A DNA stretch of 9,071 bases. It comes from an uncultured Prevotella sp. GTDB taxonomy: Bacteria > Bacteroidota > Bacteroidia > Bacteroidales > Bacteroidaceae. The translations under genes were made by a program, and so were the position numbers. The first letter of the stretch is position 1. Each line of letters opens with the position of its first letter. Location of the stretch: assembly GCA_902477645.1 (NCBI GenBank), contig CABSIA010000126.1, forward strand, positions 1 through 9,071. Direction: 5' to 3'. The notes under the pieces are model-generated. The model had not been told where the DNA came from and made no database searches. It was given only the letters and a program-made list of their open reading frames with translations. Shown piece after piece: positions 4,113 through 9,071 of this stretch.

Positions 4113-6719
4113 ATGGACGAAAATCAGACAATTGACCACGACCGCATCCTCAAAATCAACATTGAGGAAGAAATGAAATCGTCGTATATCGACTATTCAA
4201 TGTCGGTTATTGTGGCACGCGCACTCCCAGATGTCAGGGACGGATTTAAACCTGTACACCGCCGTATACTTTATGGTATGCTCGGTATCGGAAACACAAG
4301 CAACAACCCTTATAAGAAATGTGCACGCGTCGTTGGTGAGGTGCTTGGTAAATATCACCCGCATGGCGACTTTTCTGTATATGGTGCACTCGTGCGTATG
4401 GGGCAGGAATGGAACATGCGCTATAAACTTGTTGACGGACAGGGTAACTTCGGTAGCGTAGACGGTGACTCACCGGCTGCCATGAGGTACACCGAGTGCC
4501 GGCTCTCTAAGATGGGCGAGCAGGTAATGGATGACCTCAACAAGGATACTGTCGACATGACCAACAACTTCGACGACTCTCTCCTTGAGCCAACCGTAAT
4601 GCCTACCAAAATTCCAAATCTTCTCGTAAATGGCGGTAACGGTATTGCTGTAGGTATGGCTACTAACATGCCAACCCACAATCTTGCTGAGGTTATTGAC
4701 GGATGCTGTGCATATATCGACAATCCCGAAATAGGCTGCGAGGGACTCATGGAGTATATCCCGGCTCCAGACTTTCCAACAGGAGCATATATCTATGGTC
4801 TGCAGGGTGTTAAGGACGCATACGAGACAGGCCGTGGACGCATCATCATGCGCGCTAAGGCTGAGATCGAGAGCGATGACAGTCACGACAAGATAGTTGT
4901 TACCGAGATACCTTACGGAGTAAACAAGCAGCAGCTCATAGAATATATTGCCGAGCTGGTTAAGGAGGGAAAACTCGAGGGCATCTCAAATGTAAACGAC
5001 GAGACAGGCCGTCAGGGAATGCGTATTGTTGTAGACGTAAAGCGCGATGCAAATGCCAACGTCATACTCAACAAGCTGTTCAAGATGACAGCCCTACAAA
5101 GCTCATTCTCTGTGAATTGCATCGCTCTTGTAAAAGGTAGGCCAAAGTTGCTGACACTTGTTGAGTGCGTTAAATATTTTGTTGAGCACCGTCACGACGT
5201 GACCATCCGCCGCACAAAATACGATCTTCGCAAGGCTCAGGAACGCGCACACATTCTCGAGGGGCTCATCATTGCATGCGACAATATCGATGAAGTTGTA
5301 CACATCATCCGTGCAAGCAAGACTCCGAGCGAGGCTCAGGCAAATCTTGAGAAGCGTTTCGAGATTGACGCCATACAGTCGAAGGCAATTGTCGATATGC
5401 GACTCTCGCAGCTCACAGGCCTGCGCATGGAGGAATTGCATGCAGAATATGACGAACTTGAGCGTATGATTGCATATTACGAGCAGATACTCAGCGACCC
5501 GGAGCTTTGTAAAAAGGTTATGAAAGACGAGCTTTTGGAAATAAAAGATAAATATGGCGACCCGCGCCGTACCGAGATTATTCCTGACGAGCATGAGTTC
5601 AATGCTGAGGATTTCTATCCAAACGACCCTGTTGTTATCACCGTCAGCCATCTCGGGTATATAAAGCGCACGGCTCTTTCTGAATTCCGTGAGCAAGCCC
5701 GTGGAGGTGTTGGAGCCAAGGGAGCATCTACCCGTGACAAGGATTTCACTGAGTATATCTATCCGGCAACCATGCACCAGATTATGCTCTTCTTCACAAA
5801 GAAGGGACGTTGCTACTGGCTTCACTGCTATGAAATACCAGAGGGCGATAAGACCTCGAAGGGTAGGGCTATACAGAATCTGCTCAATATAGAGCCGGGC
5901 GATAGCGTTAACGCTCTGTTGCGTCTGCGCGGGCGTGGACTTGAAGACGAGAAGTTTGTAAACTCTCACTACGTTGTATTCGCCACAAAGAACGGTACTG
6001 TGAAGAAAACCCCTCTTGAGGCTTACTCCCGTCCACGTGCCAACGGTGTCATAGCCATCAATATCGCAGAGGGCGATGAGGTGGTTGACGTACGCCTTAC
6101 AAACGGACACAATGAGCTTATCATGGCAAACCGAAACGGACGTGCCGTTCGTTTCGACGAGCAGGCTATCAGAACCATGGGACGTACTGCTACCGGTGTC
6201 CGTGGTATGAGGCTCGACGACAATGACGATGCTGTTGTAGGCATGATTGTTGTCAACGACTCTGAGCAGGAAACGGTAATGGTTGTCAGTGAGGAAGGCT
6301 ACGGAAAACGCTCTATAGTTGAAGACTACCGAAAGACAAACCGTGGCGGTAAGGGTGTTAAGACCCTTAATATCACAGACAAGACTGGCAGACTTGTGGC
6401 TATCAAGAATGTTACTGACCAGAACGACCTCATGATTATCAACAAGAGCGGTATCACTATTAGGCTTGCTGTTGCCGATTGCCGTGTAATGGGACGTGCC
6501 ACACAAGGCGTAAGACTCATCAATCTTGCTAAGAAGAACGATGTCATCGCCAGCGTTTGCAAAGTTATGTCGTCAGAACTTGAAGCGTCTGTTGAAGAGG
6601 AAAGCCGTTCACAGTGGGCTCAGAAAAGCGAGGAGATGAGACAGGACACAGCAGCTCCAACAGAAGAAACAACACCAACAGATGAAGCTGCACCAACTAT
6701 AGCACCAACTGAAGAATAA
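4113..6719 (+). CDS. gyrA: DNA gyrase subunit A with altered quinolone-contact loop
   Basis: GyrA is the DNA breakage-reunion subunit of gyrase (A2B2), which introduces negative supercoils using ATP hydrolysed by GyrB. At 868 residues it is full length. The N-terminal domain contains ARALPDVRDGFKPVHRRILY (35-54), the winged-helix loop KYHPHGD (80-86) and the catalytic R125-Y126 in AAMRYTE. The tower and coiled-coil gate run to about 490, followed by the six-blade beta-pinwheel (about 505-815). In the quinolone-contact loop the residues at E. coli Ser83 and Asp87 are F87 (TTT, 4371-4373) and G91 (GGT, 4383-4385). Phe at the first site is a classic resistance substitution. The GyrA box reads QARGGVGAKG (528-537), a looser form usual in this phylum. 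Residues 817-868 form an acidic, Pro/Thr/Glu-rich tail. It has its own upstream promoter and is followed by a long palindrome. Confidence 0.97.
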   Translation: MDENQTIDHDRILKINIEEEMKSSYIDYSMSVIVARALPDVRDGFKPVHRRILYGMLGIGNTSNNPYKKCARVVGEVLGKYHPHGDFSVYGALVRMGQEWNMRYKLVDGQGNFGSVDGDSPAAMRYTECRLSKMGEQVMDDLNKDTVDMTNNFDDSLLEPTVMPTKIPNLLVNGGNGIAVGMATNMPTHNLAEVIDGCCAYIDNPEIGCEGLMEYIPAPDFPTGAYIYGLQGVKDAYETGRGRIIMRAKAEIESDDSHDKIVVTEIPYGVNKQQLIEYIAELVKEGKLEGISNVNDETGRQGMRIVVDVKRDANANVILNKLFKMTALQSSFSVNCIALVKGRPKLLTLVECVKYFVEHRHDVTIRRTKYDLRKAQERAHILEGLIIACDNIDEVVHIIRASKTPSEAQANLEKRFEIDAIQSKAIVDMRLSQLTGLRMEELHAEYDELERMIAYYEQILSDPELCKKVMKDELLEIKDKYGDPRRTEIIPDEHEFNAEDFYPNDPVVITVSHLGYIKRTALSEFREQARGGVGAKGASTRDKDFTEYIYPATMHQIMLFFTKKGRCYWLHCYEIPEGDKTSKGRAIQNLLNIEPGDSVNALLRLRGRGLEDEKFVNSHYVVFATKNGTVKKTPLEAYSRPRANGVIAINIAEGDEVVDVRLTNGHNELIMANRNGRAVRFDEQAIRTMGRTATGVRGMRLDDNDDAVVGMIVVNDSEQETVMVVSEEGYGKRSIVEDYRKTNRGGKGVKTLNITDKTGRLVAIKNVTDQNDLMIINKSGITIRLAVADCRVMGRATQGVRLINLAKKNDVIASVCKVMSSELEASVEEESRSQWAQKSEEMRQDTAAPTEETTPTDEAAPTIAPTEE

Positions 6720-6728
6720 TAAATATAG

Positions 6729-6767
6729 AACTTTAGATATTCCGGAACTTCCGGAATATCTAAAGTT
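6729..6767. terminator. 39-nt near-perfect palindrome after gyrA, probable (bidirectional) terminator
   Basis: Arms 6729-6747 and 6749-6767 (AACTTTAGATATTCCGG inward) are 19-bp perfect complements around a single C. In RNA this would fold as about 17 pairs closed by a 5-nt loop. The GC-rich part is next to the loop, and a modest T-containing tail (TCTGTATATTT) follows. It lies 9 bases past the gyrA stop and 46 bases before the next start. Confidence 0.65.
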
Positions 6768-6813
6768 TCTGTATATTTAAATAGATTCTTATTCAATAAC
6801 AAATCAATAGCTT

Positions 6814-8046
6814 ATGAAAAAAATCATTGTTATGGCTGCTATGATACTTGGAGTATCTTCAGCCTTTGCCGCCGACAGCGATGCTCTCAAAGCCATCACT
6901 AAGGCAAAAACCTATGCCGAGGCAGAGAGCCTTATCAAGAGTTCTCTCGACCAGCTTGCCTCACCAGCCGAGAAAGCTAAGGCTTACAACAAACTCTATG
7001 AGCTTGCCATGAAAGATTTCGACGCAATCGCAGCTGTGGTTGCAGAGAACCAGAAGGCTATGGTAATGCAGGCCGAGCAGAAGGCTTACGATACCGCTTC
7101 TTATTACAACAGCGCATACAATGCTGTGAAGGCTGCCATTGAATGCGACAAGTATGACGGTCAGCCCGATGCTAAGGGTAAGGTGAAAATCATGTACCGC
7201 AACGATGAGATGCGCAAGGGTAAACTTGCCCAAGCCCGTATTGAGCTTGTAAATGCAGGTCAGTGGATTGACGGACACAATGACGACAAGGGGCTTCTCA
7301 AGTATTGGGGATTGTTTCTCGACAGTCGCCAGAGCAATCTCTTCAATCAGTTGCCAAAAGAGCCTTTCCTCGGTCAGGTGGCTTTCTATGCGGGGGCTTA
7401 CGCAGAGCGTGCTAATGACTTAGCAATGGCCGACCGCTACTTCGATATAGCTCTTGAGGACTCTGCTTACCATGATAAGGCAGAGAGTGCAAAGTTTGAG
7501 GTTGCAGGCAAGAATCTGCATACCAAGGCTGATACACTTCGCTACATCGGACAGCTCAAGGAACTTTACACAAATAAGAACAGTGAGATTGCTTTCAGCG
7601 TATTGTGCAAGCTCTATAATGCTTCTAATATGACAGATGAGCTCAACAGTCTTGTAGCTGACCAGCTTACAAAGAACCCTCACAACTTCCTTGCCCTTGC
7701 ATACAAGGCTCAGAACATTGCCGACAAGATTAGCCGTGTAGAAGAAAATCAGGATTGGACACCAGCCATTGATGCTTATAAGGCTCTTCTCGAGGCAAGC
7801 GACGGCTCACAGGCTTTCGTTTATGCAGGTCTCGGACAATGTTTGTGTAAGAAAGCAAGTGCAATAACAGAGCGTGCAGCCCAAAAAGCCCTCTTCCAGG
7901 AGGCTCTTCCACATCTTGAGCGTGCAAAAGAGCTTGATCCTGATAATACCACTGCTTGGGGCTACTTCCTATATGTATGCTATGGCTCTGTATTCAGCTA
8001 CAACGACTCTCGCGCCTTGGAGCTCAAAGAACGTTTCGGTTTTTAA
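6814..8046 (+). CDS. Secreted TPR-like protein of unknown function
   Basis: The 410-residue product begins with a clear signal peptide (K2, K3, a hydrophobic core, then SSAFA) with cleavage expected after A19, so it is exported to the periplasm or beyond. No lipoprotein cysteine is seen. The mature protein is almost entirely helical and rich in Ala, Lys, Leu and Tyr. The clearest tetratricopeptide-type helix pairs are at about 290-390 (AIDAYKALLEASDGS, a gap, then EALPHLERAKELDPDN). Earlier helices (for example 187-225 and 240-285) look like degenerate repeats. Such proteins act as scaffolds or binding platforms, and no catalytic motif is visible. It follows gyrA in the same direction after 94 bases that include a strong palindrome, so it may have its own start of transcription (a weak TATATTTA at 6772-6779). 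I recall a TPR protein next to gyrA in other Bacteroidales, but its function is not known to me. Confidence 0.8.
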   Translation: MKKIIVMAAMILGVSSAFAADSDALKAITKAKTYAEAESLIKSSLDQLASPAEKAKAYNKLYELAMKDFDAIAAVVAENQKAMVMQAEQKAYDTASYYNSAYNAVKAAIECDKYDGQPDAKGKVKIMYRNDEMRKGKLAQARIELVNAGQWIDGHNDDKGLLKYWGLFLDSRQSNLFNQLPKEPFLGQVAFYAGAYAERANDLAMADRYFDIALEDSAYHDKAESAKFEVAGKNLHTKADTLRYIGQLKELYTNKNSEIAFSVLCKLYNASNMTDELNSLVADQLTKNPHNFLALAYKAQNIADKISRVEENQDWTPAIDAYKALLEASDGSQAFVYAGLGQCLCKKASAITERAAQKALFQEALPHLERAKELDPDNTTAWGYFLYVCYGSVFSYNDSRALELKERFGF

Positions 8047-8068
8047 TATCGCAGACTTATTTTTATAA

Positions 8069-8083
8069 TATCTCTAAGAGATA
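8069..8083. repeat. Small palindrome after the TPR gene
   Basis: TATCTCT (8069-8075) and AGAGATA (8077-8083) flank a single A. It sits between the stop codon and the main terminator and may be only a minor fold in the 3' end. Confidence 0.3.
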
Positions 8084-8091
8084 AAGAATTT

Positions 8092-8127
8092 AGGTGTGTC
8101 ATTTAATAATGGCACACCTGATTTTTT
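8092..8127 (+). terminator. Rho-independent terminator of the TPR gene
   Basis: AGGTGTGTCATT (8092-8103) pairs with AATGGCACACCT (8108-8119), 12 pairs with one G-U and a 4-nt TAAT loop, followed by GA and six T residues (8122-8127). This is a textbook terminator, 45 bases after the stop. Confidence 0.88.
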
Positions 8128-8132
8128 ATGTT

Positions 8133-8229
8133 GTTTACAATATTTTATCTTACGGACATAATTGCTTAATACAATTTATGACTCAATATAATACTTAAGT
8201 GAAGTGATAAAATATTGTTGTCCGTAAAC
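8133..8229. repeat. Interlocked inverted repeats at the IS 3' end
   Basis: Two adjacent blocks, A (ACAATATTTTATC, 8137-8149) and B (TTACGGACA, 8150-8158), recur as reverse complements in the same order: A' at 8206-8218 and B' at 8219-8227. The order A-B-A'-B' means both pairs cannot form one nested hairpin. Pairing A with A' can be extended by GTTTAC (8133-8138) with GTAAAC (8224-8229) into a 17-bp stem with a 7-nt bulge. Pairing B with B' would then make a pseudoknot. Half of it lies in the last codons of the transposase gene. Confidence 0.6.
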
Positions 8230-9066
8230 GTGAAAGGTCGGTTTGAACCAGTTGTTATTCAACGAGTTCAAATGGTAATGAGTTTTCCAAGCCCTCATAC
8301 GCATGTGTACGAGGGCTATTTTTTCTGCCACCTCTGCCTCAGGCGGACTCTCCGTCAATGCTGCCAAAGCTTCCTCCCAGTCCTTTTCTGGGTATTCAGG
8401 GAATCCCTGCACGTCAATATAGTACATCAGCATAATTCTGACGATTGTGGCAAGCCCAGAGAAGCTCCATGAGCGGCTGACTCCCTTTTGCATCAGCGTA
8501 ATGAGCAGATAGGCGATGAGAGTCACCCATATCTGTATCTTTATGGCGTTGGCACTCTCTCCGTAGAAATATCTGAGCGGAAAGTTCTGCTTTATCTGCC
8601 TGAAGAGCGACTCTATGGCCCATCTCGCCCTGTAAATGGCCACGATTTCCTCGTATTCGGTCGCAAGGTCGTTTGTGCGCAGCCGCACGAGCTTTGCGCC
8701 ATCCCTCTTCCTTTCATCGATGTAGGTGATGGTGCGGGCATGATGTTCGCCGGTCTTCTTCTCCACCTCCCCCGTTTCCTCATTCCGACTTTTTATCTCC
8801 TTGCGGAAGATGACGAATTCCTCCTTCCACTGCATCTGCCCGTTTTCGTTCATATAACAGGTGTAGCTTTTGACCTCATACTTCAGGTTCTGCTTCATCT
8901 TGGTCATATAGATTACGCCACGCAGCGTCATTTCCTCGAATTTGGTACAGTCGATGTATGCCCTGTCGATGGCAAGGAGGTCGCCTTTGTCCAATTTTCC
9001 CGGGGCAAAGCATGAAATACGCCAGTTCGGGATAAGATTAGAACAAAGAAAGTTGCTTGGAGTCTT
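8176..9066 (-). CDS. IS4-family transposase, C-terminal part, probably disrupted
   Basis: The open frame gives the C-terminal 270-odd residues of a DDE transposase, which cuts and rejoins the IS ends. Visible signatures are LLAIDRAYIDC, carrying the second catalytic Asp (D10 counted from TTG at 8992-8994), and the IS4 Y(2)R(3)E(6)K signature in YRARWAIESLFRQIK, with the catalytic Glu (Y121, R124, E128, K135). The motif FPLRYFYGESANAIKIQIW follows. The first catalytic Asp and the N-terminal domain should lie upstream, but the frame is closed by an amber codon at 9067-9069. The nominal TTG is an internal family codon, not a real start. In another frame, 9001-9030 reads FMLCPGK, resembling the expected residues just before LDKGD. 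A one-base slip in the CCCCGGGAAAA run is therefore a likely cause. The stop at 8176-8178 lies 49 bp past the TPR terminator. Confidence 0.8.
   Translation of the reverse strand, partial: KTPSNFLCSNLIPNWRISCFAPGKLDKGDLLAIDRAYIDCTKFEEMTLRGVIYMTKMKQNLKYEVKSYTCYMNENGQMQWKEEFVIFRKEIKSRNEETGEVEKKTGEHHARTITYIDERKRDGAKLVRLRTNDLATEYEEIVAIYRARWAIESLFRQIKQNFPLRYFYGESANAIKIQIWVTLIAYLLITLMQKGVSRSWSFSGLATIVRIMLMYYIDVQGFPEYPEKDWEEALAALTESPPEAEVAEKIALVHMRMRAWKTHYHLNSLNNNWFKPTFHVYGQQYFITSLKYYIES
8290..8324 (+). terminator. Terminator-like hairpin on the strand opposite the transposase gene
   Basis: On the plus strand AGCCCTCATAC (8290-8300) pairs with GTACGAGGGCT (8307-8317), ten of eleven pairs with a 6-nt loop, followed by A and six T residues (8319-8324). 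It lies inside the transposase coding sequence and faces transcription entering the element from the TPR side. Several IS elements are known to block incoming transcription, so an insulating role is plausible. Confidence 0.55.
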
Positions 9067-9071
9067 CTATT

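Larger units (their letters stand above)
8131..9071 (-). mobile_element. One end of an IS4-family insertion sequence (rest outside window)
   Basis: The region holds the 3' part of an IS4-type transposase gene running leftward. The outer boundary must lie between the TPR terminator (ending 8127) and the transposase stop (8176). It cannot be fixed because the other inverted repeat and target duplication are beyond base 9071. The segment 8133-8158, which is complementary to a coding segment near the 3' end, is a candidate for the terminal or subterminal repeat. Confidence 0.6.

Noticed and set aside
5103..6506. Long minus-strand open frame of 467 codons inside gyrA
   Set aside because: It is the antisense of well-conserved gyrA codons, has no family motif, and its length is explained by gyrA codon usage that rarely places stops in that frame.
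8488..9015. Plus-strand open frame of 175 codons opposite the transposase
   Set aside because: It is antisense to conserved transposase sequence and has no start context or recognisable domain.

Overview
The window looks like chromosomal DNA from a member of the Bacteroidetes, probably Bacteroidales and Prevotella-like. The evidence is the promoters of the TTTG-N19-21-TAnnTTTG type, start codons without Shine-Dalgarno sequences, and the style of the HU, TerC, GyrA and IS4 proteins. Names rest on recalled family motifs; no database search was run.

Left part (1-2400) is a worn, accessory-looking stretch. It opens with the C-terminus of a probable MBL-fold hydrolase and a wrecked AlkD-type DNA alkylation repair gene, which has an internal deletion and a frameshift. 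An intact two-gene operon follows: a small cupin protein and an HxlR-type winged-helix regulator, overlapping by one base, behind a Bacteroidetes promoter with dyads that could be the regulator's own operators. About 970 bp without an intact gene then hold a nested hairpin (probable terminator), a 233-bp MITE-like element (30-bp inverted repeats, 9-bp target duplication), a degenerate fragment resembling a beta-helix surface protein, and another strong hairpin.

Middle part (2400-8130) is ordinary core chromosome. A small HU-family protein gene (minus strand) diverges from a TerC-family membrane transporter gene. Next come gyrA (DNA gyrase subunit A) and a secreted TPR-like protein, separated by a 39-nt palindrome. 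The quinolone-contact loop of GyrA carries Phe at the position of E. coli Ser83 and Gly at that of Asp87, which points to fluoroquinolone resistance.

Right part (8131-9071) is one end of an IS4-family insertion sequence whose transposase runs leftward off the window. Its frame is closed by an amber codon at 9067-9069, so it is probably broken or frameshifted. The gene carries a terminator-like hairpin on the opposite strand and an unusual interlocked pair of inverted repeats at its 3' end.

No clearly new multi-gene system is visible. The most checkable observations are the GyrA substitutions, the MITE, the cupin-HxlR operon with its putative operators, and the RNA-like structures at the IS end.
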